The position numbers and the translations under genes were made by a program. The notes under the pieces were generated by a model. That model worked only from the letters and a program-made list of their open reading frames with translations, searched no databases and was not told the origin of the DNA. Of a stretch of 64,000 nt of DNA, positions 25,241-38,826 are shown piece after piece. Source of the DNA: Mesocentrotus franciscanus (taxonomy: Eukaryota; Echinodermata; Echinoidea; Camarodonta; Strongylocentrotidae); assembly GCA_037976565.1 (NCBI GenBank), contig CP137666.1:60591413-60655412 (forward strand), in the 5' to 3' direction. How positions within the stretch are numbered: position 1 is the first letter of the stretch; each line of letters begins with the position of its first letter.

Positions 25241-27049
25241 GTAAGGTCGTTAATACTTAAGTTGCTTTCTTCGACTTTATGAATGGTCGCTTGTTTACCG
25301 CACGCACACTTTTGTACAAAACAATAGGCACCAATTGATGGAATCTGTTTGCAAAATGATATTTTTGATTAGCTCCATGACAACTCTTTGAACACCGGTA
25401 CAGATGAATAGTTCTGCACTCAAAACAGTTCAGTAATTGTGAAGCCTTTGGTATTAGTTATCCAATGATAAAATACAATGTGGTAAGATTATCTGTGTGG
25501 CTCATGAAGAGTCAAAACACCTGATTGGATTGGACTCTTTCTACACCCCAATCTCTCAGCTAAATGGACACCAACCCAACAAATATCAGATCTTGGCCAT
25601 TTGGGTAGCATAATACTTTGTTTGGTTCATTCTTTGTCCTGTGACTGGCTCTTCAGTGTGACTGGACTAAAGACTAAAGACTAAACACTTTGAATGTGAG
25701 GAATATAAACTTGAAGAAGGAGAGAGGAGAAGATACCCAGATGTGTAGTCATTGAACGTTGTCATCCATTACAATGACACTTACAGTATGAGAGAATTTA
25801 CAATTTTTATTTGGAATACTCTGGGTGTCGATCCTTTTTTTAAAAGGGGATGGGGTAGGGGGACATGACTCCCATAGTGCTATGTACGAGTCCAGGAAGT
25901 GTGCAGATTCACGATTGTATAAAATATTCACCCTTTTCTTAAAATGTAGCATTTATCAGTTTGAATATTTCATGCAAAAACACAAACACTGATTTTAGGT
26001 ACTTCCATCTACGTGTTTGTGTGGTCTAGTAATGCACTGTTTATGGTGCCTACAAACTTGTTGACACTTGGATTTTTATTCACAAGCTCAGTGGCAAATT
26101 TGTCTACTTGGAATGGAACTCAAGACTATTTAGTCCCAGTGTTGTAAGATAGATTGCAAGAAAATGAGAAAAATTGACCATGTGGTCTGACCAAGACTGA
26201 TCTATAATAAGAAGGCAAATCACTGATAATCCAGAGTAATTGAATTTGGACTAACTAGATTATCATTCCAATCCCTTGGCCAGACATCAGCTAGTAATTG
26301 ACTTTACATGCAAAATAAGTGAAGACATTTTTATAAATGTTGGAAGACACAGTGAAAATATTAGCCTGTCCAATTAATGCATAGCTCAAGATAACTTGGG
26401 CTAGAATCTAGGAAAGTACATGTATGTGTTGTACAACATTCTATTCATATCCAATAGGTTTGAAAGCTTATGAGTATGAGGGGGATGTTGGAAATATCCC
26501 CTTCCTCCTTTTGAGTAATCTAATGGTAGCCATACTCTGGAAGATGACATGTTTTGTTTTCATATATAAACAAAGACTGGCAGGATGTATTAAGAGAAGG
26601 TTGTAAAGTGGCCCTGCAATCTTACTCAAGAATATAATTTGGTTGTAAAAGTTCATAGAACTAGGAAATCAGAGGAAAATAAAAATTTGACAAATTAGAT
26701 GGATGTTACAGTGATATGCTGGGCTGATCTAGACCAAGGGGAAGCAATAAAAGCTATTGTGTCTCCCAGCATTGATAATAAGCATTTCCCATTCAAGGTC
26801 AATGAACTCTCATAGGTCAAAGTCAACCGTTAGTTTGAAGTGGGTTTGTTTCTCAATCATCTCATGTTAGAGGGCAAAGATATGAATGGCTGGGCTTATC
26901 AAGGCAGTGCTTCAGAATTATCTATGATAATACTGGGCTGTCAGTTTCATTTTATATGCAATCATGGCTATTAAAATCATGTGACATTGTATCATCAGGT
27001 CTGAAATGAGGAGTTTATACTGCCTACAGTCATGATGATATCATTGTTT

Positions 27050-27128
27050 TAGAGCCAGAAGGGAGTTAGCTATACATGTACATGTATGTATTAAAAAAGA
27101 ATGTGAGTTGATGCCCTTCTGGCTCTCA
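27050..27128. repeat. AGAAGGGCGTTA palindrome, copy 3
   Basis: AGAGCCAGAAGGGAGTTAG pairs with TTGATGCCCTTCTGGCTCT. The loop contains TACATGTACATGTA, itself palindromic. Confidence 0.78.
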
Positions 27129-27669
27129 TTTTGCTAACTGGAGGACCTCAGAAATGTGTCAAGATTTATAATATCTGGAAGATCTGCATTTTTCATGGCT
27201 ATAGTTATTTATCATATGCATGAAATATTACATTTAAAAGTAAAAATTATCAACAGTGCATACGAAGAAATTAAACTTTAGAAAGCCCCGAAATAACTCT
27301 GGAATTCTAAATGTATTTATTTAAGAGTATAGTTGAAATATAACCGCTTTAAAAAATTAAACAAACTCAACTTTAGTATAGCAAAGTAGAAAGAAAAAAA
27401 GAGCTCTCATGATCCAAATCATACACTGGTTTCTACCTAAAACCTTTGTCAGAGCTCATCATTGCCAGGAAGGGGAGTTGACAGTTTGTCGATAGACCCA
27501 AACTCATTTCTTTTAGATGACAAACTATCTTCTAGGTGACTCTGTATATTTGCGCATGTTCTGCATGTGACATGGGCGCTCCCCACAGTATAATTGTAAA
27601 TGTGAGCAAACATTCTGTCAAACATGTAGAGCTGTCTGCTTCCTCTTTCAACTGATTGTCATAATGCTC

Positions 27670-27812
27670 TTGCGCCTTATCACGGTAGCCGTGCTAAAGC
27701 CGGGGTAATAGTATGATTGCAGGGCCCTCATGCAGAACAGTATATATACTGATGAGGCTTCCCTGGGTTAAGAAGACATATTATTATTATTATTTATTAT
27801 TAATCATCATTG
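27670..27812 (+). mobile_element. Probable SINE-like 3' end
   Basis: A moderately GC-rich block (GTGCTAAAGCCGGGGTAATA ... GGCTTCCCTGGGTTAAGAAG) ends in an (ATT)n tail. That structure is typical of short retroelements. No clear A and B boxes, so the family is not assigned. Confidence 0.45.
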
Positions 27813-28391
27813 TCAAGTCAGTCAGATACCAGCAAGTTCAATGTGTTTATATGTTTTGATAAAAGAATCGTTTGCTAATGAAATAAAAAAAAGAATGAAA
27901 CTCGCTCTCAATATGAACTCTCTATCACAACGCTCCAAATTTTTCTTTTGAATTTCTTTATAGTCTGTTAACATCAGGGTCCTCATAAAAGTTGGTATCT
28001 AAACAAAAAATGCCATAACCAATTTCTCCTAGCCAATCAAATACAATGTTTGTTTCAGGAGCTTATATCAATAACCATATTATTGATAATAAGATGAAAT
28101 AAACAGGGCCCTCATGTTTTAGGCAATGTGCATGGGGGTTAAGCAATCAAAGCTTTGAATTTATTTTCTTTATTTTCTTTCAACTTCCTGATAATTAATA
28201 ACATATTAAAAAGGTAATCATGATACTATTGTCAAATCTGTAAAAAAAATTGAAAAAATTATCCATTTCTCTCTTCTATCCCATAGAAATAAAATAATCA
28301 CATGTTGAAATAGCTATCTTACTTCGTGATAATGGCATTTTAATCTTAACGTATTTTTTTTTTTTTTACTTGTCTTCTTTTTTCTTTGCAG

Positions 28392-28486
28392 TATCACTTC
28401 TTAAGGGACTGAAGCACAACAATATCGTCACACTACACGACATAGTACACACCGAGAAAGCACTCACATTAGTCTTTGAATATTTG
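28392..28486 (+). CDS. PCTAIRE kinase coding exon 5
   Basis: Completes Val 197, then encodes [18 protein letters not shown] and LTLVFEYL, the end of helix C through the hinge of the kinase N-lobe. Acceptor TTTGCAG, donor TTTG|GTAAGT; phases fit exons 4 and 6. Confidence 0.97.
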
Positions 28487-30573
28487 GTAAGTAAATTCTC
28501 AGCTGATTCTATACCATCTATGTCAAATTCAAAGTTATTATAGGGGAATTTAAATATCAAAGAAATGCATGTTTAAATTAAGATACCTTGTAACTAGCAG
28601 AGTTTCATTTCTAATATCTTAACATACATTCTGAAGAAAGAGGTTGAGTATTAACTTTATATTTTTTTAAACTGCTTTTTACAACTTTCATAAGTGTCTC
28701 TAAAAGTTTACAAGATTCACTTATGAAAATTTAGGTTTAACTGTTTTTTAAAAATTATTGCGTGAGGTCAAAATTGAGGCAGATTCTCTAGTCTCATGTG
28801 TACAGGTACCTCAAACAGATGCAGATTAAAATAGAAAGAAAAAAAGGGGTAATTTTCCCAAAAGTCTGATAAGCAAAAAAACACAACAACAATACATGTA
28901 AGTTATTGAGCATTCAAAATGAGGGGGGGGGTAAATTTCCCAAAGGTCAAGTCTGACTAGCAAAAAAACACCATAAAAAGTGGGGGTATGTGTCCAAAAA
29001 CTTCAACTGACAAGTCTAGATCCACCCCTATTAAAACTAGTTAATTCTGAGGCAGTTTTCACATTATTAATGTAAAACTATTTCAATTTATCTTTTGCTT
29101 TCTCAACAACTGTCTTTGCCATTGCTTTTGTTTCCTTTATTAGAAGCCATACATGTAGTTAGACTTTATCATGGAATCATTAACGATATTTTGAGATTCA
29201 TTTTGAGATTCATTGCAATATCTCATGAAGATACAAATTTATTTAAATTTGAAGTGATTAGAAGGAAATGACCTTGTACAATCTTGTTAGGAATCCGTTT
29301 CATCATTGCATACATCCCACATGTACTCGTCCTGTTAGTGGTTTAATGGGCGTTCCCATAATTGGATTCGGGAAATCTTTTACTTTGGCAAAAACATGTT
29401 ATTTTGACTGAGCTGAAAGGAGTTTGAAAACAAAATGATGATGCACTTAGCAGAAATAATATTGATCAAACCCACCCCTTTTTTATGTACAGTATATTAG
29501 CTATGTTAGCCTAATACCCTGCAGGAGGAACTTATATTTTTATCTCTAAACCTTAGTTTGGAGTTATTTATGTTCATTCTTTGCTTAAGTGTTTTCATTA
29601 TATAGATGAAGTAATTATAAGAAATAAAGACTTGGTAGCTTTGGATAAGTCTGCAATCCAGAATTGCCAATCCCTGGTATACTGTACGTCCCAGGGTACA
29701 AGCACACACTTGACATTGATATTTTCTCAGAATGATTTACATGATATCATGTTGGTTTATCCACTTTGAAGTTGTGCCAATGTTCAGATGTTTGTCACAT
29801 GACTTTGCTTCTTGATTAAAAGATGAAATAGAGTTCTGTTCATGAGATAACAATGTGAAAGAAACTGTCTGGAAGTATTCAAGTAGAAAGGTTGATTATG
29901 TAGTACATGAGAAGTGATGTACATTGTGAAGATTTTAGAAATGAAAAGAAATTGACTAAATTTGTTGCTGATAATCACTCGCACTGCACACAGAAATGTG
30001 TTTATGGGACTACATACATGTACTTTGATATGAGAGTATTTGAAGAGCAGTCCTTCTTAGGGTACATTTCTGCTATGATTTCCTTAAAAAATGATGTGCC
30101 GATACAAGAATAAAAAAGCTAATAATTCAATCTTCATCTTTACTAGAACCTGACTTTCTCTTGAACTGCTTCGTGATGTCCATACTACAACATTGTATTG
30201 ATTTGTAACACCTCTTGTTTCCCTCCAAACAAACTCTGCTTAGAGATGTGCTGTTCACATGACAACAAATAATGTGCACATGTTCCTACATGTGCTTGTT
30301 ATTAATTCCAGGCACATACAACCTACATGTAAATATGAAAGTGTGGAACAAACGTAATTTCCACTTGTGAAAGTAGGTACATGCATCATGAACAAGTCAT
30401 GCTTGTTTTTAGAAGCACAAAAATAGGACTGGTACCTCCTTGTAGGCTTGTACCTGATGTCCTTAAACCTGTAAGAAATTTACTTGACTTAAAGGAAGGT
30501 GCCAGATTGTAGGAATTATGAGATTTTCATCTGTAATTTTGATTGCTTTCTTTTGTTTTGTTTTATCTTGTAG
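28487..30573. other. Kinase intron 5
   Basis: AT-rich. An approximate direct duplication near 28846-28885 and 28926-28970 (GGGGTAA.TTTCCCAAA ... AGCAAAAAAACAC) is followed by GTCTAGATCCACCCCT, resembling the dispersed GGATCCAGGATTTT repeat in reverse. Nothing else recognised. Confidence 0.45.
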
Positions 30574-30636
30574 GAGAAAGACTTGAAACAGTACATGGAC
30601 GATTGTGGAAGTATAATGAACATGAACAATGTGAAA
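30574..30636 (+). CDS. PCTAIRE kinase coding exon 6
   Basis: 21 codons, phase 0 at both ends (TTGTAG|GAGAAA ... GTGAAA|GTAAGT). Encodes EKDLKQYMDDCGSIMNMNNV, the hinge and helix D segment that is almost invariant in this subfamily. Confidence 0.97.
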
Positions 30637-33750
<3,114 letters not shown>

Positions 33751-33871
33751 GTCTTGCCAGAGCTAAATCAGTACCTAGTAAGACCTTTTCCAATGAAGTA
33801 GTAACCCTATGGTATAGACCACCTGATGTCCTCCTAGGAAGTACTGAGTACTCAACATCCATTGACATGTG
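33751..33871 (+). CDS. PCTAIRE kinase coding exon 8 (activation segment)
   Basis: Completes Gly of DFG, then [29 protein letters not shown] and STSIDM; the Trp is split over the intron. Covers the T-loop and the APE-equivalent PPD. A serine ([10 protein letters not shown]) stands at the place where cell-cycle CDKs have their T-loop threonine, as in other PCTAIRE kinases. Acceptor CTTTAG, donor GTG|GTAAGT. Confidence 0.97.
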
Positions 33872-35196
33872 GTAAGTAGTCTTCCAACTTATGCACTGGC
33901 GACAGTAGCTTTGGGAACGTCATAGTAAAAAAATATTTGATACATCGTCACCTTCTTAAAATAATGGCCTAAGACATATTTTCAAGATTTGAGAAAAATA
34001 GAGAAAACTGAACCAAACATAGAATAAATGATATTTTTTGCTCATTTTACACAGAAAGGTTTGGGGATATATGACTATTGAAATACAAATAATGCTGTCT
34101 ATCATCAAATCTGTTTCATAAGAGGATTAGATTACTTGCAAACATGCCGTTGTGACTTACCAAAGCAATTTTACACCTGACTTAGGCCAAATTAACCCTG
34201 GAGTAAGTGACTTAGGCAAAACAGTTCACTTCATTTATTCCCACTACAAACAATATAGTTGAAGAAAATTAACACATTTCCATTTAAAACAAGTTCTCCC
34301 ATGTTTCTCAGTCGTCTTCATTGATGCCTAAGTCACATTTCTTGACATACAACAATGTAGACCAAAAAGTAAAATGGTCTAAGTCACACGCTTGACTTAG
34401 GCCATTATACTAACTGGGTATAAGCAGCATGAATATGTTCAATTCAGCACATATCTCATTTAACAAAGGTGGATAGCCTCATGAAGAGATGACTTGTGCA
34501 AAAATATAATTTTTCTTCAAAATGTGACTAAGGCCATTATTTTAAGAAGGTGACAATATGGGATTTACAAGGTGTCAAATCAATAAATACATAACAGTAT
34601 CTGCATTATAAACAAAAGACCAGGAACAAGAACATATGAAAATGATAGAGAACAATTAATTATATGCTGAACCAAACAGATAAGTTTTATGATTATTTTT
34701 GAACACTTCAACTGATCTGCTATAATTAATCTCACAAGGGAGAGCATGCCACAGTGAATGGCCCTGCATGAGTAAATGTTTTCTCTCCCCACTTAGTATT
34801 CAGCTTAGAAAGAAAGAACAAGAAGTCCAGATTTATATAGGGTTGCAGTTGTGTTTAAGATATGTTAAGGGTTAGGTTAAGGGTTAGGTTAAGGGTTAGC
34901 TATAACTGTTGATCCAGGGCTGTAGTTGATAGTCTGGTTAGTGTAGGTGGTGACAGCAGAGCAATTGTTGCTGGAGCATGTGACATACAAACTGTGAGAA
35001 GTGTTTTCCTTCCACATTTCTTGTATACGAAACCTGTATCTCTCTCAATCATCTGCATTGTGAATAAAATGGTTTCACAGGTAATTAGGAAGCCACTCTC
35101 TAAACGTAATATATCACTTTTATGGCTTCCATTATGAAAGTAAGTTCAGGAGAATAAGTGCATAAACATTTTTTATTTTATTTTATTTTGTACCAG
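33872..35196. other. Kinase intron 8
   Basis: Holds the 608-bp TIR element (33947-34554) and, at 34865-34900, three copies of TTAAGGGTTAGG, which look telomere-like but are too few to matter. Confidence 0.55.
33947..34554. mobile_element. 608-bp TIR element (MITE) with GTCACCTTCTTAAAATAATG ends
   Basis: A perfect inverted repeat of 23 bp begins GTCACCTTCTTAAAATAATG at 33947 and ends with its complement at 34554. The arms remain similar further in (AGACATATTTTCAAG against AGTCACATTTTGAAG). Inner copies of TGACTTAGGCC-like sequence recur at least four times. A TA lies just outside each end but not at an identical distance, so the superfamily is open. Confidence 0.8.
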
Positions 35197-35443
35197 GGGA
35201 GTTGGATGTATATTCTACGAGATGTCGGCAGGCCGACCCCTCTTCCCCGGCTCTACCGTAGAGGACGAACTTCATCTTATCTTCAAGTTCCTTGGCACCC
35301 CCGACGATAAGACATGGCCAGGCATTACTGCCAATGAGGACTTTGTCTCCTACGGCTTCCCTGGCTACCCAAAGGAGCCTGTTGTGACTCATGCACCACG
35401 TCTGGACCTGCAGTGCCAGGACCTCCTAGAAGACTTGCTTAAG
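35197..35443 (+). CDS. PCTAIRE kinase coding exon 9
   Basis: Residues 331-413. Encodes [40 protein letters not shown] and [17 protein letters not shown], the C-lobe with CMGC insert. Acceptor GTACCAG, donor AAG|GTAAAG. A decayed copy of the 3' half of this exon follows in the intron at a 182-bp offset. Confidence 0.98.
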
Positions 35444-35451
35444 GTAAAGGA

Positions 35452-35523
35452 GCACTGTGGTTTAGTGGTTTTTACACTAGGTGATCAATCAACAAGCTGA
35501 AGGTTCAAATCTCAGTCTGGAGC
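35452..35523 (+). repeat. tRNA-like (possible SINE head) segment
   Basis: GCACTGTGGTTTAGTGG resembles the start of a tRNA with an A box (TGGTTTAGTGG, 35458-35468). GGTTCAAATCT (35502-35512) resembles a B box at plausible spacing. The acceptor stem does not pair well, so this is not a working tRNA gene. It may be a SINE relic or coincidence. The exon 9 relic downstream also ends in GGGGCACTGT, so this start was probably present before the duplication. Confidence 0.35.
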
Positions 35524-35650
35524 TATGTCTTGTATAGCTTCCCCAAGTATCCCTAGGAACCTTTGGTGATCAATGCATCCAGGTTGGACGTGTAGTGCCA
35601 GGACCTCCTTGAGGCTCACCTAAAGTTAAAGAAGGGGCACTGTTATTTAG
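35523..35650 (+). pseudogene. Decayed tandem copy of the 3' half of exon 9
   Basis: Aligns with 35341-35470 at a constant offset of about 182 bp. CTATGTCTTG..AGCTTCCC answers CTTTGTCTCC..GGCTTCCC, and GTGCCAGGACCTCCT occurs in both. The exon-intron junction is copied too (CTTAAGGTAAAG becomes CCTAAAGTTAAAG). The kinase frame in the copy is broken by TAG codons, and no pyrimidine tract precedes it, so it is not an alternative exon. Confidence 0.85.
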
Positions 35651-35844
35651 AATATATTTGTGAATATAGCGGAATTTGTGAGAGTATTTCTAGCTGCCTT
35701 ATACAGATGATTTAGGCGTGATAGCAATAAGATAATACTGCATGTGTTGTTTATATTTGCTTTGATTACTAACTTTAGCCTATATGTAGTAAATTAAACT
35801 ACTTTCAATTTCTTCCATTTTTTCTTCTTCAATGACACAAATAG

Positions 35845-35935
35845 TATGAAGGAAAGAACAGAGTGTCAGCTGCCAAGGCAATGAGACATCCTTGCTTCAA
35901 CAACTTTGGTTCAAAGATACACACATTGAGGGATA
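35845..35935 (+). CDS. PCTAIRE kinase coding exon 10
   Basis: Encodes YEGKNRVSAAKAMRHPCFNN and FGSKIHTLRD, the last helices of the kinase C-lobe (K.RVSA..AM.H is a CDK landmark). Acceptor CAAATAG, donor GGATA|GTAAGT, phase 1. A decayed copy of its 3' part lies at 36046-36110. Confidence 0.97.
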
Positions 35936-36351
35936 GTAAGTAAAAGATAGATTGACAGAAAGATGGAGAGTGACGGAGGGAGGGAGGGTGAAAGGGAGAG
36001 CAAGGGGGTTGGGAGTGGGAGATAGAGGGAGGAAGATAGGGAACTATGAGATATCCTTCAACTGCTTTAGCCCAAAGATACACACATTGGGGGATGGTAA
36101 GTGAAGGAAAAAAGGATAAAGAGAGAGAGAGAGATGAGGGATGAGGGATGATAGAAAGGAAGAAAGAGATGGAGAGAGTGAGAAAGAGAGAGAGAGAGAG
36201 AGGATGGGAAGGGAGGGAGGGAGGGAGTACAAGAGAAAGAGTTTTATTAGATTGATTCACCTAGGTAAATTTTGTACAAATATCATAGTGTATTCTCTTC
36301 TTTCTTTCCTTCTCTCTTTCTTCTTTTCCTGTTTCTTTCTTTTGTCTCCAG
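35936..36351. other. Kinase intron 10, containing a decayed copy of exon 10
   Basis: Short intron with GA-rich tracts (35965-36040 and 36115-36235) around the exon 10 relic, and a pyrimidine-rich acceptor. Confidence 0.7.
36046..36110 (+). pseudogene. Decayed tandem copy of the 3' part of exon 10
   Basis: ATGAGATATCCTTCAAC..CCAAAGATACACACATTG matches ATGAGACATCCTTGCTTCAA..TCAAAGATACACACATTG of exon 10 at about 165 bp offset. It includes the donor (GGATG|GTAAGTGAA against GGATA|GTAAGTAAA). A 4-bp length difference shifts the frame and the sequence before it is purine-rich, so it is not usable as an exon. Confidence 0.85.
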
Positions 36352-36429
36352 TTCAATCAATAATGGACTTACCGGAATGCCAGCTGTCCAGAGATCCCGG
36401 TATCCGCTCATCCGCAGTGCCTAGCACAG
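36352..36429 (+). CDS. PCTAIRE kinase coding exon 11
   Basis: Completes Ile, then encodes QSIMDLPECQLSRDPGIRSS and AVPST with phase 1 out (ACAG|GTATGA). This matches the family's post-kinase segment (..I..L.E.QL..DPG.R.S). Acceptor TCTCCAG. Confidence 0.95.
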
Positions 36430-36560
36430 GTATGAAAAAACCTAACCCCTCCTCTTCCTCCCCCACCCCCTCCCCTTCTGAAATCTAGTCACAGGAACCA
36501 ATCATTTTAAGCTATTAGAATTTATAATTTAGACCAAAGTATTCCATTTATAATTATATC

Positions 36561-36972
36561 TTTGGGTGCATTTATCATGTCTTGCCACTCAGAATCAGCG
36601 TTTCTATATGTACATATCGAACCCCACTATACGAACGTGTTTTGCGGGATGTCACGTTTATCGACTCTTCACGATTCGAAATAAAGGCCTTGTCTCTGCG
36701 CAGCTGCTTTGCGCCGTTTGACCCAGGAAGCAGATTAGCCTGGGAAGGTCCAATTTGTATGTGTGGTTCAAAACAGCTTTGCGTTTATCATCTCTCAGAA
36801 ACATGATTCTGGCTCTATGTCACATTCAGAATGCACTTTTTTTGGCATTTCAATATACCCATATCTAAAGACGTTTGAAAAAGGCTTTGCGTTTATCACC
36901 TTAAAAATTTGCCTGAAAGATGTTTGAAAACGCTGATTCTAGGCAAAAAAATGCACGATAAATGCACCCTTT
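36561..36972. mobile_element. 405-bp MITE with GGGTGCGTTTATC ends, copy B
   Basis: The element spans 36564-36969 with a TTT direct repeat on each side (36561-36563, 36970-36972). It is very similar over its whole length to copy A at 19881-20284, differing by scattered substitutions (many C to T) and a few short indels. Terminal repeats start GGGTGCATTTATC and end GATAAATGCACCC. Confidence 0.9.
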
Positions 36973-37152
36973 GATACCTAAAACCAGGGGTTGATGCTAA
37001 CAGGGATACTTGGGCACCCAAATCTAAATTCAAAGCCCCAGAATGTCAACATTTTTAACATGGGGCTCATGCATACAAACCCTGAATTACCACTGTGGCC
37101 CCCTCTCCATAAAAGTTAGTATTAATCCCCGCCTACACCAGTATGTGAGATG

Positions 37153-37219
37153 CTTGGTGCCAGAAGGGTGTTAATTAAACATTATGAGATATGAGTTAAC
37201 CCCTTCTAACTTCAAACGG
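37153..37219. repeat. AGAAGGGCGTTA palindrome, copy 5
   Basis: GGTGCCAGAAGGGTGTTAAT pairs with GTTAACCCCTTCTAACTTC; the arms are diverged. Confidence 0.65.
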
Positions 37220-38761
37220 TTGATACTTTCTTACACAACACTCTCAAACACAGATTCACTTTAGACATTTAGTATACTATTTGTTTAATGATTAACAAAA
37301 TAATTAGAAAAGATTGTAAACAAGTAGATCTCATACTTTACATCATCAGTTTTATTATCAAGCACACCCACGATCAAACTTATATTGCTACAATAGTACA
37401 TTAACACAGTAGCTTATGATGATAAACATCTTGCTTTAAGTAGTATTATTCCGTATATTACCTCTACTTCAAATCCATTCATTCTGTGAAGGCTCCTTGC
37501 ATATTTATTTGTCTCCGTTCAGTGACACGCCCAAACTCATTAATTTTGTATGAAGCATGTTTTATGCTGTGTGTCGCTGAAGGTGAATACCCCCTTCTTT
37601 TTTCCTGAGCAGAAGCAAAAGGTCTTTGACTTAGAGGATGTCTGGCATATATAAACTATATTGAAGGCACCTTAGGAAAGAAAAGACTTGTTTTGATGTG
37701 TGAAATCTGGGTGTGGGTGTTTCATAATGAGAAAACTATTCAAGTCTAGAGCTTATATCCATGATTGAACTGCATGAAGTCATGCAATTACAAGTGTTTC
37801 ATTAACTTTATGCTTCCCTTATGAATATTCTTGATGAAATTCCCCAGTGATATAAGTCTCATAAATAAGGCATTTGTTATCAACCAGAAAGACTTTGATC
37901 TCCTTCAAAATTGGACCCTCTAAAATATGATTTGAAGACAAACAGTGCATTTGTGCATGCTTAAGATATATTTGAAAAGTATATGTTTGTGAATAAATTT
38001 TGTTGCATTTGTCAAGAATATTGATTTCATTCTGATTGATTTATATAGGAAAGTTTTCATTCTTATTCTGTGTCGTGGATAGTTGATGGTAGAGTCATTA
38101 TATGTTGGGTTTCCATCATTTCACTCAATCTCACTTGCCAGTTATCTCCAAAACTATTCAAGGGAGGATTGTTAATTTGATACCAGTATGTATCATCATT
38201 CTAAAAGTGGGGGATAATAGGAGATTAAATAGTTTGATTTGTTTATCATTATTTCATCAGTAAACTGCCATAAACTAAATTCATACATGGATTTATTATT
38301 TATATGAAACTTTGGACTCATACAAACATTGTACTCTTCCTAAACTGGTCTCTAAATGATCAGAGATGTAGTTTTGTCATTTGGGGATCACTCCACCAAT
38401 GGCTATAGTATGTTGAAGGCTATTGGTGACAATTACATCTTACTACTGCAGAGTAACAAAGCATGCAATGCTTGTATTTTTTGTGATGCATCATTGGCCC
38501 TTTGTGCAAATACAAGGGACACATTATGTGATGTGATCAAGTGTAATGTTTATCAGTGTGGGGTTTCAAACATAGAAGTCTGATCAAGCATACTTTATTG
38601 TCATGAAGAAAGTAGTGAAAATTTGATCACATGACTGGTTGTCATATTTGATGTGGTATTTGTTGAAGATTGACTATTTTCAAAAGCAATCAACAACAAA
38701 ATTCTAACTGTTTTACTATGTTTAAGAATATATGGTCAAAAGTATGTATTTTTATTTTTTT

Positions 38762-38768
<7 letters not shown>

Positions 38769-38823
<55 letters not shown>
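38769..38823. repeat. (TA)n microsatellite
   Basis: Uninterrupted TA dinucleotide repeat of about 27 units in an AT-rich intron. Confidence 0.97.

Positions 38824-38826
<3 letters not shown>

Larger units (their letters stand above)
25241..28391. other. Kinase intron 4
   Basis: Contains an AGAAGGGCGTTA palindrome (27050-27128) and a SINE-like tail ending in ATT repeats (27670-27812). No other structure recognised. Confidence 0.5.
35444..35844. other. Kinase intron 9, containing a decayed copy of exon 9
   Basis: Short intron (401 bp) made up of a tRNA-like stretch (35452-35523) and the exon 9 relic (35523-35650), then unique sequence to the ATAG acceptor. Confidence 0.7.

Noticed and set aside
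34862..34902. Interstitial telomere array (TTAGGG-like)
   Set aside because: Only three 12-bp TTAAGGGTTAGG units; too short and not the canonical 6-bp period.
35523..35650. Mutually exclusive alternative exon 9
   Set aside because: In-frame TAG codons, frame change and no pyrimidine tract; a relic, not a usable exon.
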